Assembly: GCA_014898415.1 (NCBI GenBank)
Contig: RCTD01000045.1
Location: 1 to 64,000 of the forward strand
Direction of reading: 5' to 3'
Source: Stromatinia cepivora
Lineage: Eukaryota; Ascomycota; Leotiomycetes; Helotiales; Sclerotiniaceae
DNA: 64,000 bases
A program made the position numbers and the translations under genes. Every line of letters starts with the position of its first letter. Position 1 is the stretch's first letter. Shown in pieces: positions 20,564 through 33,225 of the stretch. Below the pieces are notes generated by a model that saw only the letters and a program-made list of their open reading frames with translations, had not been told where the DNA came from and searched no databases.

Positions 20564-23500
20564 ATGCTTCGAACTTCACTGAGGCAATCGAGCAGCCAGC
20601 TCCTAAGAGGTGGCTGCTCAGCTAGAACTCTGTGCACAACTTCAAGATCTCCCCTCTTCATCTCGAATGTCACATCGAAATCCGCCCTCGCATCGAAAAG
20701 ACGTTCTCTAGCTATAACCCCCCAAAAGAGACATGAATCGACTACTGCAAGTGCCCCAGATCCAAATGATAACTTTTTGTCCGGAAATACCGCAAATTAC
20801 ATTGATGAGATGTATATGCAGTGGAAGGAGGATCCGTCAAGCGTGCATATATCATGGCAGGTCTACTTCAGAAATATGGAAAGTGGCGATATGCCAATGT
20901 CGCAAGCTTTCACCCCTCCCCCAACGTTGGTTCCTACACCTACCGGAGGAGTACCAAGTTTCTTGCCAGGCTTGGGCGGCGCAGAGGGATCAGAAGTCAC
21001 AAATCATTTGAAGGTTCAGTTGTTGTGCCGTGCATATCAAGCTCGTGGACATCACAAAGCAGATATCGATCCTCTCGGAATTAGACGCGAGGCTGAGGAA
21101 TTTGGCTACAGCAAACCCAAGGAGCTTCAACTCGAACATTATCAATTCACGGAGAAGGATCTGGATACCGAATACTCCCTGGGACCTGGTATTCTACCAC
21201 ATTTCAAGAAAGCAGGCCGTGAGAAGATGACATTGCGCGAGATTATTGCGGCATGCGAACGTATCTATTGCGGTTCCTACGGCGTCGAATACATCCACAT
21301 CCCTGATAGAGAACAATGTGATTGGCTTCGAGCTCGAATTGAGGTTGACAGGCCTTTCAAATACTCGATTGATGAGAAGCGTAGAATCTTGGATCGTTTG
21401 ATCTGGAGTTCAAGTTTCGAAAATTTCTTGGCTACAAAATACCCCAACGACAAGCGTTTCGGCTTGGAAGGTTGTGAGACATTGGTTCCTGGTATGAAAG
21501 CTCTGATCGACAGAAGTGTCGACTTTGGCGTCAAAGACATTGTTATTGGAATGCCTCATCGTGGTCGTTTGAACGTTCTCAGTAACGTTGTCCGAAAGCC
21601 CAATGAGTCGATCTTCAGCGAATTTGGTGGTTCTGCCGCTGCCGAAGATGAAGGTTCCGGTGATGTCAAGTACCATCTGGGAATGAACTTCGAGCGACCA
21701 ACACCTTCTGGCAAACGTGTTCAACTTTCCTTGGTTGCCAATCCTTCCCATCTCGAGGCTGAAGACCCCGTCGTCCTCGGTAAGACTCGAGCTATCCAAC
21801 ACTACAATAACGACGAGAAAGACCACAAAACCGCTATGGGTGTTCTCCTCCACGGTGATGCTGCCTTTGCTGCTCAAGGTGTTGTCTACGAGTGTTTGGG
21901 TTTCCATTCTTTGCCCGCGTACTCCACAGGTGGTACCATTCACTTAGTCGTCAACAACCAAATTGGTTTCACCACCGATCCACGATTCGCTCGATCAACT
22001 GCTTACTGTACCGATATTGCCAAGTCAATTGATGCTCCAGTCTTCCACGTCAATGCTGACGACGTTGAGGCTGTCAACTATGTTTGTCAATTGGCCGCTG
22101 ATTGGCGTGCCGAGTTCCAGCGTGATGTTGTCATTGATCTCGTCTGTTACAGAAAGCATGGTCACAACGAGACCGACCAGCCATCTTTTACACAACCTCT
22201 GATGTACAAGCGCATCCAAAAGCACAAGTCTCAAATTGACATTTACATCGATCAACTCCTCAAAGATGGTAGCTTTACCAAGGAGGATATTGATGAGCAC
22301 CGAAAGTGGGTCTGGGGAATGTTGGAGGAGAGCTTCGCTAAGAGCAAGGATTACCAACCGACATCAAAGGAGTGGACAACCTCCGCTTGGAACGGCTTCA
22401 AATCACCTAAGGAACTTGCTACGGAAGTTCTTCCACACAACCCAACAGGTGTACCAGGGCACACTTTAGAGCACATTGCTGAAACAATTGGTTCATACCC
22501 AGAGGGCTTTAACGTTCACCGTAACCTCAAGCGTATCTTGACTAACCGTATCAAGACCGTTAGTGAAGGGCAGAACATCGACTGGTCAACGGCTGAAGCT
22601 CTCGCATTCGGCACTCTTGTTGGCGAAGGCCACCACGTTCGTGTTTCCGGTCAAGATGTTGAGCGTGGTACTTTCTCTCAAAGACACGCTGTCTTCCATG
22701 ATCAAGAGACCGAGAAAACTTATACACCTTTACAACATATTAGCAAAGATCAAGGAAAGTTCGTCATTTCTAACTCTTCATTGAGTGAGTTTGGTTGTCT
22801 TGGTTTTGAATATGGTTACTCTTTGTCTTCGCCAGATGCGCTTGTCATGTGGGAAGCTCAGTTTGGTGATTTCGCCAACAACGCTCAGTGCATCATTGAT
22901 CAATTCGTTGCTTCTGGTGAGGTCAAGTGGATGCAGAGATCCGGTCTCGTCATGTCGTTGCCTCACGGTTATGACGGACAAGGACCTGAGCATTCGTCCG
23001 GTCGTATGGAGAGATATCTTCAACTCTGTAACGAAGATCCTCGTGTCTTCCCTTCCCCAGAGAAACTCGACCGTCAACATCAAGATTGTAACATGCAAAT
23101 TGCTTACATGACATCACCATCTAACTTGTTCCATATCTTAAGAAGACAGATGAACAGACAGTTCCGAAAACGTGAGTTTCTTTTTGCCACTACACAAATA
23201 TGTTTCTAATAATCACTAGCTCTTATCATTTTCTTCTCCAAATCTCTCCTCCGTCACCCTATCGCTCGTTCGTCAATTGAAGAATTCACTGGTGACTCGC
23301 AATTCCGTTGGATTATTCCTGATGCCGAACATGGCAAATCTATCAACGAGCCTGAGAACATTGAGCGTGTTATCCTCTGCACGGGACAAGTCTACGCCGC
23401 TCTAAGCAAATACCGCGCCGACAACCATATCAAGGACACAGCCTTTACTCGTATCGAACAACTCAATCCCTTCCCATGGCAACAACTCAAGGAGAACCTT

Positions 23501-23758
23501 GACATGTACCCCAACGCCAAGACCATTGTCTGGTGTCAAGAAGAACCTCTCAACGCCGGTGCTTGGAGTTTCACCCAACCTAGAATCGAGACCTTGTTGA
23601 ACAACACTCAATACCATGACAGAAAGCACGTCATGTATGCAGGCAGAGATCCAAGCGCTAGTGTCGCCACTGGTCTCAAGGCCAGCCATACAAAGGAGGA
23701 AGCGAAGTTGTTGGAGACAGCTTTCACTGTTACACAAGACAAGTTGAAGGGAGAATAA
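20564..23758 (+). CDS. KGD1: 2-oxoglutarate dehydrogenase E1, mitochondrial
   Basis: Two exons (20564-23171 and 23220-23758) encode 1048 residues, the normal length. The 48-nt intron (GTGAGT ... CACTAG) joins Arg-Lys to Pro-Leu-Ile in the conserved [15 protein letters not shown] segment. The enzyme uses thiamine diphosphate to decarboxylate 2-oxoglutarate and hands succinyl to the E2 subunit in the TCA cycle. Visible motifs are [11 protein letters not shown] (332-342), [13 protein letters not shown] (431-443) in the ThDP/Mg site, [11 protein letters not shown] from 464, [13 protein letters not shown] from 528, and the transketolase-like [18 protein letters not shown]. An Arg/Ser-rich leader serves as mitochondrial import signal. 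The ATG at 20564 is preceded by an in-frame TTG that should not be used. Confidence 0.96.
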
Positions 23759-25547
23759 ATTCTTGAAAATGGTGGATGTTGAGGATGTGGAAGGCGGTTT
23801 GTAATGTAGTTGTGAGTGGAGATGAGGGACATAACTCGAGACATAAGAATACATGATGGATGGTGAGCATTGGGTTGGATGCATTAGATACATGATGTAT
23901 TATTGTACAGAATTGAATGGATGATGCTTGTACTAGTCACTTTTGACTCACAATCATTAAGATACTTTTTTGTCAACGCGATGAACTTTCCATGACGGTC
24001 GATGAGATATATTTTGATTTGAAACTATTCGAATATCTTCTAGTCTATTCGGTTCTTGGTATTGAAACTTCATCTTAATCACACCTTGAAGAAATGGAAT
24101 ACTATGAATACAAGCGCAAAAATATGATGATTTTCGCAAGATAACAAGGTTATTTGCTAAGGGAAATGCATCCACATGTACGTACTCATATTGGAGAATT
24201 GTAAATTGTTCCAATGGGTTGTAACGATACTTTTCCATACAAACATCTATATCAAGGTACCAACTTCTCACCTCCTATTAGCTTAGATTATCTCAACAAA
24301 TCGGATAAATAACCAAGAATCAAAATTCCCTTCCCCTTTACTAATAACTTATCCGCGAGAATTGGATCTCAGATTTGGTTATGTGGTTACTGGTGGCTCT
24401 CATATCAAATTCATATACCTATGTGAGATTTTCGATATGAATTTCTACAGCTGTGTTCATATAGGGATGGTGACTGCATATAGTAATAGTAATAGTAATG
24501 AAGAAAATTGCATGATGAGTTTTGGAACTGGCAGCTAGCATCAACCTCAATCGCTCATCAACAGCGAGCTTCAAGTTAGTTAGACTACCTACTAATTAAA
24601 CATCACCATAAATCAGCATTCAATCACCATTTAATCAGCATTCAATGACCCCAAATAATTTTCCCCATTGATATTTCATTCGCTGGAGACTATCTACCTA
24701 TCTACCTATCTAATTGAACTATTGTAATCAAAGAAATCCTCCATTTGTGAGTGTATCGTTTTTCGTAACGATTCCTTCATTCATAACCATTCCTTCATTC
24801 ATAACCATTCCTTCATTCATAACCATTCCTTCATTCATAACCATCCCATTCATCCCACCAATCCATCACTACTCATGCCACCATGACCTTAAAAACCCAG
24901 CCATCTAGCTACCTTACTTTAGCCTCCATCTCTAAGAAATTCTTCCTGCGAAAAAAATCGAGACGAAACTTCAGCAGCAGCAGCAAAGAAACTAATTCCA
25001 ATCCTCCATCCCATCCATAAACGCCACCAGACCTTTCATCTCTCTTACTTTGCCCACTCTCGAAAGAATGAGAATGTAAAGTAGATCCGAAAGCTTAGAA
25101 GCAAAGAGTAATCCATCACCGTTGTGACCGTAACACCAATAGTAAGTCGAGAAGAAGTTGTGGAGATTCGCCAGCGTTGGAGTACAAAAGAAATGAAAAG
25201 TAAAGAGAATAGTGCGCTGAGCTGTTGTAAGGAAAAGAATGCTAAAGGAAAATTGAATGGAGTGAAGTAATCCTAACCAAAGGCATCCTGAGCCAAAGAC
25301 GAATTTGTTAATCTTTCCAATTCAACCAAAGTATTCGAGTAGAAAAATCAGAGTAGCTGTTTTCAGATGTACACAAAAGGTGTCGTTGAATGAAAATGGT
25401 TGAAATGGTTGCAGGAGAATATGTGTGACGATTTTATGCAATGGAACGAGCCGAAATAGTGGAGTTTTGATATCATAGACCGTGCAGAAACGTGAAGCTA
25501 ACAAGTTAAGTGGTACGTAAGTGCGATAGCGACGAGTGAACCAATTT
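23759..25547. other. Long intergenic region between convergent genes
   Basis: Both flanking genes end here, so 1.8 kb of sequence has no promoter to explain it. Open frames are short and unconvincing. It contains an 18-bp tandem repeat at 24771-24842, a TAG/TAATAG trinucleotide-like run near 24480, and a short GCA run near 24970. A non-coding RNA or an unrecognised gene is possible but nothing shows it. Confidence 0.5.
24771..24842. repeat. 18-bp minisatellite, four perfect copies
   Basis: The unit ATTCCTTCATTCATAACC occurs four times head to tail without mismatch. The reading frame through it encodes a Thr/Ile/Pro/Ser/Phe repeat but belongs to no supported gene. Confidence 0.9.
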
Positions 25548-28539
25548 TTAGATGTTGCTGTCGGCGGCTACTCTGCTGGCCAAATCGCGGAGAGTCTTCC
25601 GAGCCTCTAAAGACTCGACTGAAGCGTTCACCAACATTGCGTCATTAGCTCTCTTCAAAAATACAAGAAGCTTGCGGTTGTTGTTAATAGACTGAACCAG
25701 AGATGTCAGGTGTACACTAAAGCTGATGAGAACGAGTTGTTGAGCTGGATCTTGTTCTTCTTGAAGAGCAGCTCGGAGCTGGACCAATGTATCTTTGATT
25801 TCATCAAGGGAGTCGTTAAAGGTTTGTGGTTGAGGCTGCTCGTCGGCGTGGCCGCCATTGCCATGCTCGTTTGGTGGCGGGTCAGAAGCACCATCTCCAG
25901 CAGCAACTTGGACGTCATTTTCACCATTTGCTTGAACTTGACTATTGTCTGCTGGCGCCGATGGGGCTGCACGTGTAGGGGCGTTTGCCAACGACAAGGT
26001 TTGGATGCGGTCTCCAATAACAGAATCTGAAGGTGTAACATTTCGAGTTTCGAAAATGACATCGACTTCAGCGTCAGACATTGCAGAGCGTTGTACAGGA
26101 ATCACAGGGAGTTCTACGGCCGACGTAGGATGATTGGCTATCTGCTGGTATGTTTCATTAGTTTCCTTAGCTATTTCGATAGTGTTTTCGACTATTTCAA
26201 CAACTGAAGAGCCAACAGGTTTGCTTTCACCATTTGAAGCATTGGTGGCAGGCTCAACAGAACCTGTAGGTGGTTCCGCTGGGTCAGATTTCTCAGAGGG
26301 GTACTCCAATTTACTGTAAAATGAAGCGAACTCCTCGCCAACATCGCGATCATTTACGAACGGAGCAATCTCAGGGGCCTTCTCCAAAACAACAGCGGGA
26401 ATATCGTGCTGTACAGGAGTCTCTTCCGTAGCACTACCAGATGAATGAGCGGTGAGATCGACGAGACCAACTACTTCCGAAGCACGGCGGGCGCGGATCA
26501 TGCCAGAAAGTCGGCTCTTCAGGCCTCTTCCTGCGTTTTTAACAGAAGCCATCGTGTTTGACTTTTGAACGGGAGCCGACTTGCGAGAATTGGCGCGGGC
26601 TACGGACGATGCTGTTGGTTTAGTTAGACGCTCGGTGAATGAGAGTCTCTTCTCGACGGCGACGGGTTTGAGGGTTTTGTTCTCTGGAGAGTCTGGTAAG
26701 GATGACTTTCTTCTTGCGAACTTCGACTTAGCATCGTTGGTATCGCCAGAAACAGCTATGTTTCCGCTTTGTGCGGTTGAACTACCAGCACGAGCAGCAA
26801 GTACACGCTTCAATCCCTTCGGCTTTGTTGCGGAGACACCGCTGGCCGTATTGCGGCCACCAATGTTCGAATCTTCAACTTCTTCGATAGACTCCTCCAT
26901 ATAGGTACGTGCACCAACCTTGGAATATCTGCATATAAGGGTTAGTTTGTGTCGAGAATAGATCAAGTGCAAATAAACTTACGGTGGTGATCTACCCATG
27001 ATAGTTCGATCGGCATCTCTAGCAAACCGCTTGGATGGAGGCGGAACCATCTTCTTCCGTCTACCTATGGTAGTTTGGCTCTCCGAACGACCCATTGAGC
27101 CACTGCGGGCAACGGCAAGGATAGCATTGTTTGCAGCAACTTGAGTTGAATCGTCAGCGATGTGGGCAACACCTTGGACAACATCCTCGGTGGAAACTTC
27201 TTGGTCAGCAAGTGGAGTTTGACCATCGGTGGCATCTTCAGTGACACCTTGAGTAGCATCTTGGGCGGCACCTTCAGTGGAGTCTTCGGAGTCTTCATGA
27301 CTATCAGCTTGTTTTGGACCATCGGTGACACCTTCGGTTGGATTATCAATCAATTGACCGCTGTCACCATCAACTTGAATAAGAGGTTTAACTGAGGCCT
27401 CGTTATTATCACCTTCGGTAGATAAATAATTTTCCTCCTTTGAATGGTGAGAGACAATGTTGTTGACGGACGAGCTACTCTCGCCATTACCTAAGCTAGA
27501 TCGAGTACGGCGTTGTTTCTTGGGTAGTGGACTACCATTACTTTGGAGAGAGGTGAGGTGGTTTTCGGACGTAAGACAATCGTTGTCGTTTGGAACATTG
27601 AGATTGAAACTCTTTGCTTGGGTAGAGTCAGCAGCACTCGTAAGCTTGGCTTGGTTATGTTGCAATCGCTTCAGGCTTGAATTGTTCTGTCGGACTGTTG
27701 GCGAGGCCATCTTTTCGTCAATGGGGGTTATTGAGATCTTCGATATCGTCGTGGCTTCGTGAGTGGTTCCAATTTGAGCGATTCCGATTTCAAAACCGGA
27801 ATCAGCGTCAGAAATGTGTGAAATTGGTGTAGTAACAAGAGATTTAGGATCTTGAGCCAGTAATTTGGTGGAAACTGGTTCTGCAACAGCAGATTGTTTC
27901 ACTGGAGATTTTGGCAGAAGGATGGGGAATTGTAAAGAAGAGGAATTAAGATCGGTAGCATCAAGTAAACCTCGGCGTTCTGGCGAGTTTTCAAGGCGAA
28001 AAATCGGCTTAGGCGGCAATTTCTTATTGAGCGAGAGTCTGGTAGGCTACTGGCTGTTAGATGGATTGAACCGCGGCATATTCCAGGTATTTTAAAATGA
28101 CCTGATGATGGGGCTGTGCAATAGGATGGGGACATACCATCGTAAGAGGAGGGGTATCAATGTCCGTAATGGCTAGCTCATACTCGGCAATCATTACCTT
28201 GGAAAGCTTTGAAGGCGTATATGGGCTTGTGTCGTATGGACTGTGATTGGCTCCAGTTTGCTGATAACGAGCAAGACTACGTAGTGTTCGGGTACTAGTG
28301 CCGCGTGTCAATCTTCGATAAGGTGATTGGGATGATTTGCTAGTTCTTGAGAAATAGTAATCAAGATTGAATTCTTTGCAGTCAGGAGTGGTGAAGGAAT
28401 CTGGTGAAAGGTATTGGTATTGTGGTTTTTTGCTGAAGCTGTTGGTCCGTTGCCTATTGAGACGAGAGCTTGCATCTGTCAACACACCTTGGTGGTTCTC
28501 GTGGCCACCAAACGTAGGAGTGGTTAGTACGCGAATCAT
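25548..28539 (-). CDS. Unrecognised 940-residue acidic, low-complexity protein
   Basis: Three exons (28138-28539, 26983-28022, 25548-26928) encode 940 residues. The introns of 115 nt (GTATGT ... AATAAG) and 54 nt (GTAAGT ... TATGCAG) keep phase. The first ATG is at 28537-28539; upstream GTG is not used. The protein has a Ser/Thr/Tyr-rich N-terminus with many possible phosphorylation sites, including several S/T-P pairs. An acidic repeat-like stretch follows in exon 2, with Thr-Glu-Gly / Thr-Gln-Gly-Val variants. Basic patches come next (RRKKMVPPPSKRF; RKSSLPDSP), and a C-terminal helical region of about 100 residues is the best-ordered part. I recognise no domain. The mix of basic patches and S/T-P sites suggests a nuclear or cytoskeletal regulator, which is only an inference. 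Confidence 0.7.
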
Positions 28540-30186
28540 ATTTGCGTCTTCCACACTGATCGATCACCTTTGATGAGATTGATTTGAAACTGAACCTCTC
28601 TTCAGTGCAAATGAAGCCGAAAGAAGGTGAGTGATCTTTTGAGATTTATCAGAGACAAGATAATTAATTCAGCACAGCAGAATCAAAAAGAAGGTGATGA
28701 AGATGAATATGAAGAAGGCAAAATGATCGATCTCTTGCGACAACACAGTAGAGCAGTGATGGATTTACTTCTGGGTATGGTTGTTTTGTTTGTTTGTTCA
28801 TTGGGGTTGAAAGGAAAGGAATAATCAAGATCCTCAGAAGCAGATATTTAAGAGTAATATCAATAACTTTTTGTTAGCGGCATCCGAAGCGACCCAATAC
28901 CATCCCTTCAATATCTTTGCAGCTCTAAAGTAATCTTACAGGAAATCATTTGGGGCTATGCTATAGAACTAGGAAATGAGTTATGGATTTACAAATCTGT
29001 CACAAGGAAGTCTGCAGTATGGACACCAGAAAGCAATGAGTACTTGCTTGTTGTCACTGGAGCACTTTTTGTATATGCAGAATAAGAAGAGTGATTTCTA
29101 CTATTGTATACCTAAAGAGAGTTGGGATAACAAGAAGCATGGCAGAATTGTGAGGAACTAGGAAGAGTCTTGTGTTTGATATAGAAAAGGTGGTCTTTGA
29201 TTAGGTACGAAAGAGATATGTATGCTCTCATATACAATGCTTCCATTAATACTATTTCTCTACATATGTAGCAATTTAAGTGATTTTGATAATGCTGGCT
29301 GCTAGCTAGTGTCCTAGCAAATGATATGAAGAAATGATGGGAGTCCAAAACCAGAGATGGCTTCTTCCCAAAACAGAAACAGTAACACATCATAACACCG
29401 TAACATGACCAAAGAATTGAATAACCAAGTGATGCAAAGACACATTCAGGAAGTCATATTATTGGTGCGCCATCAAATATGAGGGCCGGTGTCAAAACTT
29501 GAGCAAAAGGCAAAAAACAAAGCAATGCAAGTGGGGTGGAAACAGATTGGGTACTTCTTTGGACTAGAATTTAGCATCACTTGATTTTACGTATTCAGAA
29601 TTCTGTTTCTTCCATAGTTTATTAGGTAGATAGCCATCATATCATTGCGGAGTATATGATACCCAGCTGAGAATGATGAGGTGAAGTTGAAGTGAAGTCT
29701 GAAGTCCGAAGTCAAATTACGATGTTTTGCCGAGTACCAATTAAATCAGCCGTTAGTAAGCTTAGATTAGTCATCTTTTCCGCTTTTCTTCAACCAGCCC
29801 ATTCTGAACACTGCTATATCTTGTATAATGATAGTAACAGTTAGTATGTATACTAGGTAAATTTTAGTACCATAGATATTTCTGTAAAGATGTTATACTC
29901 CGGTTTAATTTGAACGTTGAACGTTGAACGTTAAATGCATCAAATCATCTCTAAATTCAATGTATCCGTGGACCAACAAGGTATAATTCAAGCCTGCACG
30001 GGCTCTTAGTACTGAAGCGACGCCCGGTTTATTTACGTCACTTAGTGGGCAAATGGTGAGAGCTTTAAGCTTCTCAAGCCAAGTCTCGATTCCTCAGCAG
30101 ATACTTGAACCCGGAGTGTCGTCTTTCTGTATCTTTCTGTACCTTTGTGATACCCAATTGACATCAAAATTATATCAAATTTCATC
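28540..30186. other. Divergent intergenic region
   Basis: No supported gene in 1.65 kb. The open frames at 28627-28824 (plus) and 29112-29393 (minus) lack context and family resemblance. The flanking genes diverge, so both promoters lie here. A TTGAACG unit is repeated three times near 29909-29930. Confidence 0.5.
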
Positions 30187-31420
30187 ATGTTTGCAAGACA
30201 GACCCTCAGAGCGGCTCAGCCATTCAGAAGTGTAAGCCAAACCCCGCTGCTTGTTGATTTTTTTCACTGCCGTGAAACATCAAGCTCCAGGCGGTCAATT
30301 TTCTGAGAGACCATGGCACAATGGCTCCCAACAGTTCATTTCAATACTCTACATGAGCTAATAGATTGATGTATAGCAGTACCGACGATATGCCACCGAA
30401 TCCTCGAGCAGTGGCTCAAATACTGCCTTGTACGCTGGTGTCGCAGCAGCAGTAGCTGGCGCAGGTTACTATTTCATGAGTGAAGGAGATAATGCCGAAA
30501 AGGTCAAGGATGCAGCAAAGGGCGCAGAAGCCAAGGCAAAGGAGGCTCTTGGACAGGGTAAAGCTAAGGTTGAAGGAGCTGTTGGGAAAGCTGCCTTCAC
30601 TGGTGGTGATCAAGGCTTCATCAGTCTTAAGTTGGACAGCGTGGAGCTTATCAATCACAACACCAAGAAATTCAGATTCGAACTTCCTGAGAGCGACCAA
30701 GTCAGCGGGTTACATGTTGCTTCTGCTCTTCTTACCAAGTATAAGGGTCCGGAGATGCAAAAGCCTGCAATTCGTCCTTATACCCCCACAAGCGACGAGG
30801 GTAAGGATTTGGTCATTCCTCTTCTATCAAGCTTTACTAATTCTTCATTAGGTGAAAAGGGTTTCATTGACCTTCTCGTAAAGAAATACCCCAATGGTGT
30901 TATGTCCGAACACATGCACGAAATGGTTCCAGGTCAAAGATTGGACTTCAAGGGACCTATCCCCAAATACCCATGGTCAGCAAACAAGCATGACCACATC
31001 GCTCTCATTGCTGGAGGAACTGGTATTGCTCCAATGTACCAACTCGCACGAGCCATCTTCAACAACCCAGCAGACAAGACAAAGGTTACATTGGTGTTCG
31101 CAAACGTCACAGAAGAGGATATCTTATTGAAGCGCGAATTCGAAGATCTCGAGAACACATACCCACAAAGATTCAGAGCTTTCTACGTCTTGGATAACCC
31201 ACCCAAATCCTGGAAGGGTGGAAAGGGATTCATCAACAAGGAGCTTTTGAAGACTGTTCTTCCTGAACCCAAGTCCGAGAATGTCAAGCTCTTCGTCTGT
31301 GGCCCACCAGGAATGTACAAGGCTATCTCCGGTGCAAAGGTTTCTCCTTCGGATCAGGGTGAGTTGGCTGGTATCTTGAAGGAATTGGGATACTCGAAAG
31401 AACAAGTTTACAAGTTTTAG
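30187..31420 (+). CDS. MCR1: NADH-cytochrome b5 reductase 2, mitochondrial
   Basis: Three exons (30187-30231, 30377-30800, 30852-31420) encode 345 residues. The second intron is 51 nt, a multiple of three with no stop, so it reads through as spurious sequence unless recognised; it has a GTAAGG donor, an ACTAAT branch site and a TTAG acceptor. Removing it restores the [14 protein letters not shown] segment typical of the family. Residues 1-20 form a basic mitochondrial leader, 32-48 a membrane anchor. RPYTPTS (148-154) binds [11 protein letters not shown] (211-218) and CGPPGM (306-311) bind NADH. The enzyme passes electrons from NADH to cytochrome b5 and related acceptors at the outer membrane and intermembrane space. 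The acceptor of intron 1 is ambiguous by one codon (TAG or CAG). Confidence 0.93.
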
Positions 31421-31753
31421 AGGAATGCTATCATAGATTAGAGACCTGTAAAATAGAGATACCTTTAAATAGACAGACTCGATACTCAGAATAAATGATC
31501 ATTTATACATACAGTATTCGCAATGAGAAGATCGATTAATCTTTCCCGTGAATGGTTTAACTTCCCCATGAATGACCTAGCTTCCGTAATATTCCAATTC
31601 CGTTTTTCTGTTCTCTTGTTTCTTCTGCCTAGAAGTCCTAGTGATCAACATTTCATTATAATATTTGATTGACTTATAATAATATTTGAATTCTTGTACT
31701 GTTGGAAATGTTTGATGAAAATCTTCTATATAAGATCTATGGATTTCATTATG

Positions 31754-31816
31754 GCTATTGTTATTGCTATTGTTATTGCTATATTTCTTGCTATTGTTCT
31801 TGCTATTGTTATTGAG
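31754..31816. repeat. 12-bp GCTATTGTTATT minisatellite, about five copies
   Basis: Units of GCTATTGTTATT and close variants (with TTC in place of TTA, and one ATATTTCTT copy) follow head to tail. Not coding in any supported gene. Confidence 0.8.
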
Positions 31817-32758
31817 TAGAAGAGATGTTCATATAGACCTATTTTAATGGAAGAAAGTGGCTGGACTCATTATACTTGCCCTTTATGAAGGTCGAGAAGA
31901 AACTTGAATCTGAGATTCTGAATTGGATATCGCAAATTGCAGTCGCGGCCATCATCAAGCATCATCATACCCACCATACTTCTACATTTAACCGTCTACT
32001 TATTATGCCGTCGGCACTGTACAAAAAAGCCTTAAATCAGAGACACCAAGTTGGTAGTGATTCTCCGGGACACGAAGAAGCTCTGGGATATTTGACATAC
32101 TGTAAATTTCATGATAGCATCATGATAGATAAAGATACTAGGTATTTATGACAATCTATTAGTTTTGGCAATCCCAATCCAATATAGCAAAGTATCATTC
32201 TTTTCTTTTCTTACATTATATCCTCGAACTTTTCTTAAGATTGAATTTATTTTGAATTACTCTTTTCGAAACTATATCTGAAAATCTATTTTCCGATCTA
32301 AGATCTCCTTTCCAATCATTCCAGCTTGGTTTATCACCCCATATCATACCTACCTCTACTTGATAGATCAAATTCAGTTTCTCCAATTTCATCAACTCCT
32401 TCATCAATTACATCTTTCCCAGCATCTGTCATCTAGGGAATTACTTCTGGTGTTACGAGAGATGAGAGATAAGTGATGAGTGATTGTTTTCGAAAGCTAA
32501 GAGATCGAGATCGTGCCTGCGAAATGAGAGTTCTTGCTAGGAACTACTAGGTAGATATATCGTTACTATATACTATACAGGGATGTTACTACTCGATTAC
32601 AACTTTGACAATTGGCAAGAATGGAAATCATAGCCAGAATTGAAGTTTGGATTGGGGATGGGTCTGTATATGATTCAAATGCTTTTCGTAAATCAAAGGT
32701 GCTGTCTAATCACCACATCGATATCAATCCCAACCACAACCACAACAGTCCCAACAAT

Positions 32759-32786
32759 CTCAAGCTCAAGCTCAAGCTCAAGCTCC
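32759..32786. repeat. CTCAAG hexanucleotide repeat
   Basis: Four to five tandem copies of CTCAAG, followed after 100 bases by other simple pyrimidine/purine runs. Confidence 0.75.
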
Positions 32787-33225
32787 TAATGCTGTTCCTA
32801 ATACGACTCTCGCTCCGACCTCTCCTTCTAGTCCTACGTCAGCTTCTAGTTCTCCTTCGACTTCAACTCTTACTTCTACTACGACTCCAACTCCAACTCC
32901 GACTCCAGATCCATCCCAAACTCAAATTCCAAATCCAATTTCAATTTCAATTTCTGATAGTCGATTGGCACCCACTTTAGAACTTTGGCAATCATTGAAG
33001 TGATTTAATATTTTGATATCGAGATTTATGGCTTTCGACAGCAATACTGTGAAGTTTGGTAATACACTCACGATACCCCGATACATAAAAACTATGTACT
33101 CATAGGCCCCAGCTCCAACATAGTCAAATTTGCGCATATCCTGTAGCCTTAAAATACCCTCAATAAAAACAGCCTCCAAATTACACCGAAATCGCACCTA
33201 CAAACATATAAAAGTCACAAGCAAA

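Larger units (their letters stand above)
31421..33225. other. Intergenic region with several simple repeats
   Basis: No supported gene between the convergent MCR1 and the zinc-cluster gene. The frame at 32612-32980 is produced largely by simple repeats (Leu/Lys then Leu/Arg strings) and is dismissed. Repeats at 31754-31816 and 32759-32786 are listed separately; further CCAACT and CAATTT runs lie near 32885-32950. Confidence 0.55.

Noticed and set aside
32612..32980. 122-residue Leu/Lys/Arg-rich frame
   Set aside because: Generated by CTCAAG and similar simple repeats; other frames through the tract look equally odd.
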